NCBI GenBank assembly: GCA_002702065.1
Contig: NZXX01000012.1
Span: 62,001-126,000, forward strand
Reading direction: 5' to 3'
DNA: 64,000 bases
Source: Anaerolineaceae bacterium
GTDB lineage: Bacteria; Chloroflexota; Anaerolineae; Aggregatilineales; Phototrophicaceae
Below, in pieces: positions 51,940 through 61,196 of the stretch. The first letter of the stretch is position 1; each line of letters starts with the position of its first letter. The notes beneath the pieces are model-generated. The model made no database searches. It saw nothing but the letters and a program-made list of their open reading frames with translations, and was not told where the DNA came from. The translations under genes were made by a program, and so were the position numbers.

Positions 51940-52413
51940 ATGGTCGATCAACCCCAATATCTGACGCCGGAAGGGTATCAAAACCTGGAAAAGCGCCTGC
52001 GCCATCTGGTCGAAGTGCGACGGGCAGAAGTTGCCGAACGCTTGCGCCTCGCCCTTGAAGAAGGCGGTGATCTGACCGAGAACGCCGAATACGAAGATGC
52101 CAAGAATGAACAGGCGTTTATCGAAGGCGAAATCATGCGCCTTGAAATGATCCTCAACACCGCTGAAGTGATCGAATCATCCGGTAGTGGTGATGAGGTA
52201 TCGCTGGGTTCCAGAGTGACCGTGGTCGAAGAAGGCACCAAAGAAAAGGAAGTTTACCATGTGGTTGGGTCTGCCGAGGCACGCCCCGCCGAAGGGAGAA
52301 TTTCCAGCGAAAGCCCATTGGGTAAAGCGCTGCTCGGTGCCAAACTGCGCGACAAAGTCACGGTGAAGGCCCCCGATGGTGAAATTGTGTTTGTCATTAA
52401 AGCCATCGAATAA
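51940..52413 (+). CDS. greA: Transcription elongation factor GreA
   Basis: 157 residues, the usual length. GreA binds RNA polymerase and induces cleavage of backtracked transcripts. The coiled-coil tip has GDLTENAEYEDAKNEQ, holding the acidic pair needed for cleavage; the C-terminal FKBP-like domain has SESPLGKALLGAKLRDKV. AAGGAG is 8 bp before the ATG. Two terminator-like hairpins stand between promoter and start, and a strong terminator follows, so this is a one-gene unit with a structured leader. Confidence 0.97.
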   Translation: MVDQPQYLTPEGYQNLEKRLRHLVEVRRAEVAERLRLALEEGGDLTENAEYEDAKNEQAFIEGEIMRLEMILNTAEVIESSGSGDEVSLGSRVTVVEEGTKEKEVYHVVGSAEARPAEGRISSESPLGKALLGAKLRDKVTVKAPDGEIVFVIKAIE

Positions 52414-52434
52414 TTCCCGCTCACGTAATTGATG

Positions 52435-52464
52435 GCCCCGGACGCACATGTTCGGGGCTTTTTT
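52435..52464 (+). terminator. Intrinsic terminator of greA
   Basis: GCCCCGGAC pairs with GTTCGGGGC over 9 bp (one G-T), followed by six T. Confidence 0.9.
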
Positions 52465-52553
52465 ATTGATATCGTCATTGTGATAGCGTAATTGAGGAAT
52501 TGTTATAGAATAGGGGCACTGGATCGTACGGGTAGCGGGTAAGGGTCGAAAAC

Positions 52554-53681
52554 GTGGACTTTGATGCAATCCTCGACAGTCAGTTGTTGCTCAACGGATT
52601 GGGCCATGGGGTACTGGTCTTTGACGAACAGGGCCGGCTGATTACTGCCAACCGTGCTGCCGAGTCGATATTGGGGACGGATGTACGCCTCATTCGCAGT
52701 GAAGGCTGGACCGCCGCCGCCGTACTGTTCAACAGCGGCCAGCAGGAACCGGGCGGGGGCATCGACGCGGTACGCCAGCGGGCGCTGCGTTCTGGTCAGC
52801 CAGAGCGATTCCGCTTTTATCGTGCGGGCGAGTTTATCCCCTGCTGGGTCGCCGTGGTCCAGAATAAATCGGCAACTACCCAGACGATGGTGACGCTGGA
52901 TTCGCCGGACTGGCTGGTGGTCAATGACCTGATTGGCCGCTTCCGCGATCAGGTGCATGAGGCGGTCGAGGCGACGGAAGGCCATATCAAACTGGTGAAC
53001 CTGAGCATCAACCAGCTGCCGCCGGACGCGACGGTCGAGCAGCTGAGCAAGCGTATTGGCGGCTTCAATCGGCTGATCGCGACACATATGTACCGCACGG
53101 GCACGCTGATGGAAGCGCTGAGGCGGTTGCAGGCGCTGCGCACCGGCAGGCTGGCCCAACTCGTTCAGGAACGCCGCCGCCGCATTGATCTGGCGGATTT
53201 TATTGAAGACTTTATCGAATCGCTGGACGAAATGACCCTGCTGGACCCGGAGTCTGAGCAGCATGATTTTCGCAGCCGTCTGAGCTACGATGTGCCGGAT
53301 GACCTGGCCATCAGCGCGTCGACGGAACATCTGTCGACGATCTTGCGAGACCTGGTACGCAATGCTATCATGTATAGTATGCGGGCGGCGCCAGTCAAAA
53401 TTGTCGCCACGCGGCAGCACAACAGCGTGCAGATCGACGTCATTGACGAAGGCTATGGCGTGCGTCCCAAAGAGATGGATAAGGTCTTTCAGGCCTTCCA
53501 GCGGGCTCGTCAGCCGCAGATAATTGCGGAATTCGGGCACGGTATTAGCCTGTATTTGTGCAAACAAGAGGTTGAAGCCATGAACGGCGCAATGTGGTAC
53601 AAAACTGAAGTGGACGCAGGCAGCACATTCAGCTTCAAACTGCCTGTCTGGCAGGAGTCCGCTTCCTCTCGCACCACATAA
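52554..53681 (+). CDS. PAS-domain histidine-kinase-like protein with atypical H-box
   Basis: 375 residues, soluble. A PAS-like domain covers about 8-115 (GHGVLVFDEQGRLITANRAA). The helical dimerisation region (about 118-215) lacks a standard HExxTP box; His in RDQVHEAVE or EGHIK could serve but neither has the usual Pro. The HATPase has N-box DLVRNAIMYS, G1 DEGYGVRP and G2 GHGISLYLCK. The GTG start at 52554 has AAGGG 9 bp upstream. The protein could be an HWE/other-type kinase or an ATP-dependent modulator. Confidence 0.8.
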   Translation: MDFDAILDSQLLLNGLGHGVLVFDEQGRLITANRAAESILGTDVRLIRSEGWTAAAVLFNSGQQEPGGGIDAVRQRALRSGQPERFRFYRAGEFIPCWVAVVQNKSATTQTMVTLDSPDWLVVNDLIGRFRDQVHEAVEATEGHIKLVNLSINQLPPDATVEQLSKRIGGFNRLIATHMYRTGTLMEALRRLQALRTGRLAQLVQERRRRIDLADFIEDFIESLDEMTLLDPESEQHDFRSRLSYDVPDDLAISASTEHLSTILRDLVRNAIMYSMRAAPVKIVATRQHNSVQIDVIDEGYGVRPKEMDKVFQAFQRARQPQIIAEFGHGISLYLCKQEVEAMNGAMWYKTEVDAGSTFSFKLPVWQESASSRTT

Positions 53682-53720
53682 TTGGATTGATGCGCCTGAT
53701 TCACCGGTAAACACTGGCAA

Positions 53721-53758
53721 ACGCCTGATCCTGGTCGAACGGGACGGGCGTTTTTTTA
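53721..53758 (+). terminator. Intrinsic terminator of the PAS kinase-like gene
   Basis: AACGCCTG pairs with CGGGCGTT (one T-G) over a 17-nt loop, followed by seven T. Confidence 0.7.
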
Positions 53759-53818
53759 TTGGATTGTCCATTGACCTGGACGCACGCACCCGCTGCGGCC
53801 AGACTCAGGAAGCGGCTT

Positions 53819-54019
53819 ATGAACTTTGACTTTCTGACACCCGAAATTTTCGACCTGCTGATCGTGCTGGTCATCATGCTGGGTCTGGCGCTGGCGGGCA
53901 TTCGCCTGTACGACGACCTGACTCGCCCGCTGCCCCCCGATGAACCGGGCCGCTACCTGGATGAAGATACCCAACCCCATTCGGCTGTGCCGGATGATCG
54001 TGACGAGACACTTGCATAA
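53819..54019 (+). CDS. Small single-pass membrane protein before serS
   Basis: 66 residues. AGGAAG is 6-7 bp before the ATG at 53819. One transmembrane helix (about residues 11-31) is followed by an acidic, Pro-rich tail (LPPDEPGRYLDEDTQ). No family is recognised. Its stop is 15 bp before the serS start, so they are co-transcribed. A longer frame starting at 53759 has no ribosome site. Confidence 0.7.
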   Translation: MNFDFLTPEIFDLLIVLVIMLGLALAGIRLYDDLTRPLPPDEPGRYLDEDTQPHSAVPDDRDETLA

Positions 54020-54034
54020 CCTGGAGAAACCCTG

Positions 54035-55456
54035 ATGTTGGACATCACCTTAATTCGCGAAAAACCTGAATGGGTCAAGGAACAGATCGTCAAACTGAAC
54101 GACCCCGGCGCGCTGGGGCGTATCGACGCCATTCTGGAACTGGACCAGCAGCGGCGCAGCTTGCTCACCCAGTCGGAGGCGATTCAGGCGAACCGTAACC
54201 GCCTGAACAAAGCGATGGGCCGTTTGCGCGGCGACAAGAAAATGCCAGAAAGCGAACGTCAGAGCCGGGCTTACTATGTCGCAACGGCAGTCGAGGCCGG
54301 TGATTATGACCGCGCCGAAGCCCTCATGACCGGGCAGGCCGATGTCGACGCACTGCCGACAGATGTGGACGGCGCGACGACGCTCGACCAGATGACGGAT
54401 GCGCTGCGGGGTATGGGCGATCAGGTCAATGGCTTTAACGAACAGATCAGCGAGGTTGAGGCGCAGTTGAACGAGCATATGCTGTGGCTGCCCAATCTGC
54501 CGCACGACAGCGTGCCTGTGTTCGACAGCGAGGCGCATAACATTGCCTGGCAGCCCGAAGGCGACCTGTTCGAGTTTGATTTTCAGCCCCGGCCACACTG
54601 GGAACTTGGCCCGGAACTGGACATCATCGACTTCGAACGCGGCGTCAAACTGGCTGGCACGCGCAGCTACATCCTCAAGGGGATGGGAGCGCGTTTGCAG
54701 CGGGCGCTCATCAGCTTCTTTCTGGACATGGCACGCCAGAAGGGTTTTGTCGAAGTCTATGTGCCGTATATGGTGCCAGCAGAAATGATGGTCGGGGCGG
54801 GGCAGTTCCCCAAATTCCGCGAGAATGTCTATCATGACCCGGACGCCGACCTGTATATGCTGCCGACGGCTGAAGTCGCCATTACCAACATGCACCGCGA
54901 CGAAATCCTCGATGAAGCGCAGCTGCCGCTGTACTATGTCGCCCATACGCCCTGTTTCCGCCGCGAGAAAATGAGCGCCGGGCGCGATGTGCGCGGTATC
55001 AAGCGTGTGCATCAGTTCGAGAAGGTCGAGATGTACAAGTTCACCACGCCGGAAACCAGCTACGACGAACTGGAATCGTTGACCGAAGCGGCGAGCGACC
55101 CGTGCCGCGCTCTGAAGATTCCGTTCCGGCGGCTGGAGATTGTCACGGGTGATCTGGGCTTCAGCGCGACGAAAAAATACGATATCGAGATGTGGTCGCC
55201 CGGTTGTGAAGAATGGCTGGAAGTCAGCTCGTGCAGCAACACGGAAGATTTTCAGGCCCGGCGTGCCAACGTCCGCTTCCGGCGCGAAGGCGAAAAACGA
55301 CCGCTGTTCGTGCATACCCTCAACGGCAGCGGGCTGGGCATGACGCGCACGATCATCGCCATCATGGAGAATTACCAGCAGGCGGACGGCAGTATTCAGG
55401 TGCCGGAGGTGCTGGTGCCGTACATGGGCGGGCTTCAGGTGATCGAAAAGGCATAA
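54035..55456 (+). CDS. serS: Seryl-tRNA synthetase
   Basis: 473 residues, about 45 more than usual. The enzyme charges tRNA-Ser. The N-terminal coiled coil that binds the tRNA arm carries an extra segment (about residues 69-118, with DYDRAEALMTGQADVDALPT). Class II motifs are in place: motif 2 PCFRREKMSAGRDVRGIKRVHQF and motif 3 NGSGLGMTRTIIAIME, as well as TAEVAITNMH. The ATG at 54035 has TGGAGAA 8 bp upstream. Convergent with the HEAT-repeat gene. Confidence 0.96.
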   Translation: MLDITLIREKPEWVKEQIVKLNDPGALGRIDAILELDQQRRSLLTQSEAIQANRNRLNKAMGRLRGDKKMPESERQSRAYYVATAVEAGDYDRAEALMTGQADVDALPTDVDGATTLDQMTDALRGMGDQVNGFNEQISEVEAQLNEHMLWLPNLPHDSVPVFDSEAHNIAWQPEGDLFEFDFQPRPHWELGPELDIIDFERGVKLAGTRSYILKGMGARLQRALISFFLDMARQKGFVEVYVPYMVPAEMMVGAGQFPKFRENVYHDPDADLYMLPTAEVAITNMHRDEILDEAQLPLYYVAHTPCFRREKMSAGRDVRGIKRVHQFEKVEMYKFTTPETSYDELESLTEAASDPCRALKIPFRRLEIVTGDLGFSATKKYDIEMWSPGCEEWLEVSSCSNTEDFQARRANVRFRREGEKRPLFVHTLNGSGLGMTRTIIAIMENYQQADGSIQVPEVLVPYMGGLQVIEKA

Positions 55457-55479
55457 GTGCCAGCGGATGAAACGGTGGG

Positions 55480-56823
55480 TTACAGCTCCGCGTCGGGGTT
55501 GTAGCCCAGCTTCATCAGCACCGAGCGGGCTTCTTCGCGTACCCAGGCCATTTCATGACGGTTGAGCGCGATGTCGATCAGGGCGCTGATCGCCGGTTCG
55601 CTGCCGATTTCACCCAGTGCGCGTACCACCCAGATGCGGCGTTCGGCACTCGTCGATTCGTGCAGGTTGTGCAGCAGCGGTTCGGTGGCCGCCGTCCCCA
55701 GCTTGACCAGTGACTTAAGTGCATGGCTGGCGACATCGGGCACGTCGTCGCACAGTGCGTCGATCAGGGAGTCGACCGCTTCGGAGCCGCCGATCTCGCC
55801 CAGCACCAGCGCGGCGTAAATGCGGTTATCGACCTTGGGGTCATATTGCAGCAGGTCGATCAGCCCGCCAACGGCACGCGGGTCTCCTCGTTTGCCCAGC
55901 TCGAACAGGGCCGTCTGCTGGTCCTCCACATCCACTTCCATATCTTCGAAAATGGAATAGAGCGCATCCGTTGCCAGGTGCGATTCCAGTTCGCCCAGCG
56001 TGACGATGGCTTTGGTACGCACGTCGCGGCTTTCATCGTAGGCAGCGTCGACCAGTACCTCGATGCCGCGAATATCGTTGATGCGGCCCAGCGCTTCGAT
56101 GGCGAACAGGCGCATCCAGCGGTCATTTTCCTGATAGATGACGGTGATCAATGGGTCAACGGCGCGGACATCGCGGATCTGGCCGAGGGCTTTAATCGCT
56201 TTGGTACGCAGCACGGAGGCGGGGCTGTGCACAATCTTGATCAGGGCATTGACCGCACGGGCATCGCGGATGCGGCCCAGCGAAATCGCCGCCTGCTGCC
56301 AGACAGTTTCATCCAGGTCGTTCAGGCTTTGCGACAGAGCTTCAGCAGCACGATAATCACCGATGCGGCCCAGCGTTTCGGCGGCATTGGCCCGCACCAG
56401 AGGCTTGGCATCCTGCAAGGCGTCAATCAGCGGTTCGACCGCAGGGTCGCCAATTTTCGCCAGCACGATCACAGCGCCGAAGCGCACCCACTCATCCGCA
56501 TCCTGAAGCGCCTCGATCAGCGGACCCACCGATTGTGCCCCGCCCATATGCAGCGCCCAGACAGCACTCTTGCGGACTTCGACATCGCTGTCGTAGCGCA
56601 GCCGGAAAACAAGCGACCCTAACGCACGGGTATCGCCAATTTTGCCCAGCGCACGGGCGGCGCCGCTGCGGACATTGGGGTTGGAGTCGTTGAGGACAGC
56701 CATCAGAGGACCGACGGCGGACGTGCCGATTCGTACCAGGTCATCGACGACCAGGGTGTGCGCGCGACGGTCTTCGGTGCGAAGGGCAATAATGAGCGCA
56801 GTCACATTTGAATCGGTAATCAT
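55480..56823 (-). CDS. HEAT-repeat protein (PBS lyase type)
   Basis: 447 residues made almost wholly of about 13 HEAT repeats of around 31 residues, with the pattern A-LGxIGDxRAVxPLIxAL repeated (for example AARALGKIGDTRALGSLV and IEALGRINDIRGIEVLV). Such solenoids bind proteins or, in phycobilisome lyases, pigments; no lyase context exists here. No signal peptide. The ATG at 56823 is preferred; the TTG at 56865 is possible. It is convergent with serS. Confidence 0.9.
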   Translation of the reverse strand: MITDSNVTALIIALRTEDRRAHTLVVDDLVRIGTSAVGPLMAVLNDSNPNVRSGAARALGKIGDTRALGSLVFRLRYDSDVEVRKSAVWALHMGGAQSVGPLIEALQDADEWVRFGAVIVLAKIGDPAVEPLIDALQDAKPLVRANAAETLGRIGDYRAAEALSQSLNDLDETVWQQAAISLGRIRDARAVNALIKIVHSPASVLRTKAIKALGQIRDVRAVDPLITVIYQENDRWMRLFAIEALGRINDIRGIEVLVDAAYDESRDVRTKAIVTLGELESHLATDALYSIFEDMEVDVEDQQTALFELGKRGDPRAVGGLIDLLQYDPKVDNRIYAALVLGEIGGSEAVDSLIDALCDDVPDVASHALKSLVKLGTAATEPLLHNLHESTSAERRIWVVRALGEIGSEPAISALIDIALNRHEMAWVREEARSVLMKLGYNPDAEL

Positions 56824-56965
56824 AATACGTGCGTTCTCCCCGCCTGTGATCAATTGCTGCGACAAGAGTGTAGCAAACTCCGTCGTTCTTTCAAATTTTA
56901 CAAATTATGTTATTACAGCCTGACTATCACCTAACACTGCCGCTGATAGGACGTAAATTTAGGCA

Positions 56966-58924
56966 TCAGGCGAACACCACATACTGCTGTAGGAACTTGT
57001 AGATGCGCGTGTAAAAATCGTCGATGGTTTCCGGTTTGCGCCAGCCGTGTCCCTCACCATCATAGACATAGTATTGGTGGGGCACACCGCGCCGCCGCAG
57101 CGAGGCGACAATATCGTCGGATTGTTTTTTCGGGACCACCTGATCGTCGGTGCCCTGGAAAATCAGCAGCGGATCAACCAGCTTGTCCGCATGGAACACG
57201 GGTGACTGTGCGCGATAATTCTCAGCGGCGTCCGGCAGAGGGCCGAGCAGCGAGTCGGTATATCGCGCCTCAAACTTGTGCGTATCCATCGCCAGATCAA
57301 ACTGATTGGCGACGCCATAGGAACTAATCCCTGCTTTGTAGAAGCCGGGCTTGTTGATCATGGACTGGTAGACGGTAAAGCCACCGGCGCTGCTGCCCAT
57401 AATCACCAGTTTGTGGTGGTCTGCCAGACCTTGTTCGACCAGATGTTGGGCACCGCTGGCGGCATCTTCAACGTCATAATGCCCCCATTGGTGACGCAGC
57501 TTGAGCATGTAGTCACGACCATAGCCGGTGCTGCCGCGGTAATTGACATCCAGAATGGCGAACCCCCGGCTGGTGAAAAACTGGGCGCGCCCGTTGTATC
57601 CGGCGGTCACCTGCGAGGTGGGTCCGCCATGAATCATGACGATGAGCGGCGGTTGACCGCTGCTTTCATACTGATCGCTGGTGGGTGGATAGTACAGCCC
57701 ATACACGGTTTCGCCGTCGCTGCCAGCCCATGTGATGGCCTGTGCTTCGGCTAACTGGCTGGCGGGTATCGTCTCAGTGGTGGAGCGTCGAATGATGCGC
57801 ACCCCGGCGGATGGTTCGTCGACCATGACCTGAAGCCCCGGCGCATCCGGGTCCGCCGACAGCGTTTGCGGCAGGGGCATCGAATCACCGGTTGGGCAGG
57901 TGATGATGCGGGCGGGAATGCGCGACGCACTGGCGATCAGCGCAACGGTATCGCTGGTGGGCGAGACGGCAATCTGGCCCATGCTTGTATAAGCGTCCAG
58001 CGCTTCAATACGTTCGGTACGGTCATTGTTTAGTTGGTGGCGATGGAGGCTGTAGAAACCCTGCTCATTGCGCAGAAACAGGATATGCTGGCTATCGTGC
58101 GACCAGCCATAAGAGCGAATGCCCTGCACCCAGCCGGGTTCCTTGTGTTCAGCTTCGGCGCTGGTGATCGCCCGGTGGGTATGGCTTTCCAGATCATAGA
58201 CATACAGCTGGCCCCAACCGCTGGCGTCGCTGACGTAAGACAGGTAGCGGCCATCGGGGGAGAACTCTGGCTGGAAGATGGCGGTGTTGGCGTCACCGAC
58301 CAGCGTTTTGCTTTCGGCAATGCCGGGTACACCGCTGTCGTTATACTCAATCTGGATCAGGCGCAGTTCGGTGCCATCCCAGGGCATTTGCGGGTGATTC
58401 CAGGCGATATAAGCCAGCGCGGTGCCCTGTGGGTGCCAGGCGGGCTGCATCACAAAATCCGTCCCGAACGCCAGCTTGGCGGGCCACATCTCGCCCTGAC
58501 AATCGACCACTGCCAGTCCATCCTGCCCTTCATAGGTATGGACGTAAACGACCCATTTGCCATCTGCCGAGACGCGGGGCGCTGCTGCACCGCCGAAAGC
58601 AGGCGTGATCGGGCGTGCCTGGCCTGTGGACAATTCCTGTCGATAGAGCCGGCCTTCCGGCCCTACAAAATAGACATGACCATGCGCGACTGTAAAATCG
58701 CCGCCGCCATAGCCAACCCGCGCCCGCACATTCATGTCGCTCGTCAGGTCACGCGGTGCGTCACCCGGTTGCTGCATCACCAGCACGCTCTGTGCGCCAC
58801 GCCCCTCCAGCCAGACCAGCGTATCGGACGCTGTGTCCCACTGAACATCGGTCAGGCGCAGACCGGCGGCGATTTGTGCAGGCGAGATGGAACCGGGCCA
58901 CAAGCCATACTGTCTTTTTTCCAT
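56966..58924 (-). CDS. S9 family prolyl oligopeptidase (dipeptidyl peptidase-like)
   Basis: 652 residues. The N-terminal half is a beta-propeller with PD40 motifs (RVSADGKWVVYV, EFSPDGRYLSYVSD). The C-terminal alpha/beta hydrolase has nucleophile Ser in GSSAGGF (about residue 510), Asp in GTDDQVVP and His in GEGHGW, and HGGPTSQ for the oxyanion region. No signal peptide, so it is likely cytoplasmic and cuts short peptides. The ATG at 58924 was preferred to 58951; GGAGA is 13 bp upstream, which is long. Confidence 0.93.
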   Translation of the reverse strand: MEKRQYGLWPGSISPAQIAAGLRLTDVQWDTASDTLVWLEGRGAQSVLVMQQPGDAPRDLTSDMNVRARVGYGGGDFTVAHGHVYFVGPEGRLYRQELSTGQARPITPAFGGAAAPRVSADGKWVVYVHTYEGQDGLAVVDCQGEMWPAKLAFGTDFVMQPAWHPQGTALAYIAWNHPQMPWDGTELRLIQIEYNDSGVPGIAESKTLVGDANTAIFQPEFSPDGRYLSYVSDASGWGQLYVYDLESHTHRAITSAEAEHKEPGWVQGIRSYGWSHDSQHILFLRNEQGFYSLHRHQLNNDRTERIEALDAYTSMGQIAVSPTSDTVALIASASRIPARIITCPTGDSMPLPQTLSADPDAPGLQVMVDEPSAGVRIIRRSTTETIPASQLAEAQAITWAGSDGETVYGLYYPPTSDQYESSGQPPLIVMIHGGPTSQVTAGYNGRAQFFTSRGFAILDVNYRGSTGYGRDYMLKLRHQWGHYDVEDAASGAQHLVEQGLADHHKLVIMGSSAGGFTVYQSMINKPGFYKAGISSYGVANQFDLAMDTHKFEARYTDSLLGPLPDAAENYRAQSPVFHADKLVDPLLIFQGTDDQVVPKKQSDDIVASLRRRGVPHQYYVYDGEGHGWRKPETIDDFYTRIYKFLQQYVVFA

Positions 58925-59023
58925 GCGTATTGTCGATCTCCAGACCAGCATTTATGAACCCATTATGCCGCCGGAGAGCAGACTTTGCCAGAGAGGAAGA
59001 TGATCATTGCGGGGGAAAATGTG

Positions 59024-59054
59024 AACGCCCCGTTTTCACGAGGCGTTTGTTTTT
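59024..59054 (+). terminator. Hairpin with T run, no gene assigned
   Basis: AACGCC and GGCGTT pair around a 12-nt loop, followed by TGTTTTTGG. No rightward gene ends here, so it could belong to an unannotated RNA or to an mRNA leader. Confidence 0.35.
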
Positions 59055-59056
59055 GG

Positions 59057-59115
59057 TGTGTGGGGCTAATCAGTAAAATTTCTTAAATAACTTTAGTTGT
59101 TGTATACCCCACACA
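59057..59115. repeat. Inverted repeat in a 556-bp noncoding region
   Basis: TGTGTGGGG and CCCCACACA are perfect 9-bp complements 41 bp apart. The whole stretch 58925-59480 is AT-rich and gene-free. It also holds GCCTGA-AA-TCAGGC at 59241. It may be regulatory for the S9 gene or contain a small RNA. Confidence 0.4.
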
Positions 59116-59422
59116 ACTATCTGACTGTCAGTATAGCGTAATTGATCAACAAGTCAAATGCTGTTTTAGGTGATTCTGGCTGGTCCACATTGTGAATTTG
59201 GTCATTAGCGATAATTCCTCTTGGAACAATCAACCGTTTAGCCTGAAATCAGGCGAATCTGTATATGAAGAAGGCTTAAAAAACGTTAAATTGTTGGTAA
59301 AGAATTGATATGATGTATAAACTTCACGTTAAGGCAACTTAAGTTCATTTTTGAGGTATTTTCAAGTTCGTGCAATCTGCACAAGAAAAGTGGGGTCAGG
59401 TAGAGGTTGAACGTGAGACAAC

Positions 59423-59452
59423 AAAAAAGACACGGGTGTATCCGTGTCTTTT
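59423..59452 (-). terminator. Intrinsic terminator of the L,D-transpeptidase gene
   Basis: On the minus strand AAAAGACACGG pairs over 11 bp with CCGTGTCTTTT, followed by TTG. It lies 28 bp after the stop codon. Confidence 0.88.
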
Positions 59453-59480
59453 GATAGCCATAAACCGTATGGTGCAGCGA

Positions 59481-61196
59481 TCAGGCCGGGAATGCGCGGC
59501 GTGCCAGTTCGCTCTGTGCTGGATATTCTCTGGATAGAATTTCGACCACCGTGCCGATATCGGCCCATTCATACAGCAGCTTGGCGTTGGAGTCTAGCGA
59601 CATGACACAACCGAACGTATACGGCTGGCCGACATTACCACCACCCAGATACTGCCCGTTCGGGAGTTCAACCGCGCCGTGAAAACCATTGACCAGACCG
59701 GGCTGCACTTCGTAAATGCCCATAAACCAGTACATCGTCCACTGACCACAGCCCTGCGAACCGCACAGCGTATAGCTACTGCCATAAGCCAGTTCGTCAT
59801 GCGACAGAATCTGGTAGGTGCCAGGGGCGGTGGGGGCGCTGGGGATGCCGGTCGAGATCTGCCAGTTGAATACCTCGACGCCATTTTCATAAGCGACCAG
59901 CGATTGGGTCGGGATATCGACGATGATGCGCTTCTCTTTGACCGGGTCGAGCGGCACTGCCACGTCGCGTGATGGCAGGCTGATCTTGTCACCCGGATTT
60001 AAGACGTCAAGGTTGCGACCCGGATTCGACTGCTGGAGCAGGAAGAAGGGGATACCGGTCTTGCGCGAAACACTGTAGGCACTGTCACCAAACTCGATTT
60101 CGTAGACGGTGGGCCGGTAGCGCACGCGCAGATCAACCACAGGATTGAGTTCGGCAATGGCTTCACGCAGCTTGTTCATCGTCTCGGTGGGTTCGAGGAA
60201 TCGCTGCTCCTGCGCATCGCTGTTGAGTGAGGCTGTCTGGGCGTCCAGGAACGGCACAAAAGTTTCTTCACGCAGCGTCAGGCCGGTTTCGCCTGCCTCC
60301 AGCCAAGAAACAAAGGCTTCGGGCGATGTTGACCACGACACGGTTTCGTCGGTGTAGGGGTCGTAACCCGCCAGCTGAATCGGCTGCTGTATCAACTGCT
60401 GGACCTCGTCAATGTAGGGCTGCGGGTCGATTGATTCCGGCAGCAGCGGCTGCATGATGAGATCGAGACGCCGCCGTTCAACGACGTTCACGATGTTATT
60501 CGTCATGTGTTCCAATGTCAGGCCCGCGTCCAGCAGGCGGCCCTCTTTACCGGGCACGCCAACCACCGTATCGCCGCGCAGTTCATAACCCGCGTTATAC
60601 GGTGGGATTTCTGCTTGCTGCGACAGGTCCAGCAAATAGTTCTGGGCGGTAATATAATTCGCTTCTACCACCGGGGGCACGCGCCAGCCGAATGGCATCC
60701 CCGCCATGCCGATATTGCGCGCTTCTTCGATGATCGGGGCGGTGTTCAACCGCAGCCCCAGCTCAGCCGTGGTGGCTTCCCAGGTGCGGTCGCCGTCCAC
60801 CAGCCGGATACGCATATCACTGGTAAAGGCTTTCAGCAGGGCCAGCTCGGCTTCTTCGGCGGTCATGTCGCCAATATAAATCCCAAATGACCAGACGTTG
60901 GGGAAGATGCGCCCCTGGACCAGATGCGAACCAACAAACAGGAGGACATAAATCGCAACGAGGCACACAGCAGCCACCAGGGCAACCGGTGTATTGCGCA
61001 GATACCACAGCCCATCCTTCACCAGCAGCCGGCCCCGGTCAACCCAGGGGTTGCGCACCGTGTTATGAAAGGCGCGCCGGGTACGGGTATCGACCTGAAT
61101 GCGCGGCGTCACCATGGCCCCACGCTCTTTGCGGCGGCGCTGGCGTTCGCGGGCGTTATTGATGCGTTTGCGTCGCGGTTCAACTGATTGTTCCAT
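59481..61196 (-). CDS. Membrane-anchored L,D-transpeptidase-like protein with PG-binding and LysM domains
   Basis: 571 residues. A basic cytoplasmic N-terminus precedes one transmembrane helix (about 70-93). Then come PG_binding_4/VanW-type repeats (about 110-330), a LysM domain (YEIEFGDSAYSVSRKTGIPF, about 378-420), and a YkuD domain at the end. The YkuD motif is FHGAVE ... YTFGCVMS: the Cys is kept, but the usual His of HGC is Phe. It should crosslink or attach to peptidoglycan if active. The ATG at 61196 has AGGTG 9 bp upstream. Confidence 0.88.
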   Translation of the reverse strand: MEQSVEPRRKRINNARERQRRRKERGAMVTPRIQVDTRTRRAFHNTVRNPWVDRGRLLVKDGLWYLRNTPVALVAAVCLVAIYVLLFVGSHLVQGRIFPNVWSFGIYIGDMTAEEAELALLKAFTSDMRIRLVDGDRTWEATTAELGLRLNTAPIIEEARNIGMAGMPFGWRVPPVVEANYITAQNYLLDLSQQAEIPPYNAGYELRGDTVVGVPGKEGRLLDAGLTLEHMTNNIVNVVERRRLDLIMQPLLPESIDPQPYIDEVQQLIQQPIQLAGYDPYTDETVSWSTSPEAFVSWLEAGETGLTLREETFVPFLDAQTASLNSDAQEQRFLEPTETMNKLREAIAELNPVVDLRVRYRPTVYEIEFGDSAYSVSRKTGIPFFLLQQSNPGRNLDVLNPGDKISLPSRDVAVPLDPVKEKRIIVDIPTQSLVAYENGVEVFNWQISTGIPSAPTAPGTYQILSHDELAYGSSYTLCGSQGCGQWTMYWFMGIYEVQPGLVNGFHGAVELPNGQYLGGGNVGQPYTFGCVMSLDSNAKLLYEWADIGTVVEILSREYPAQSELARRAFPA

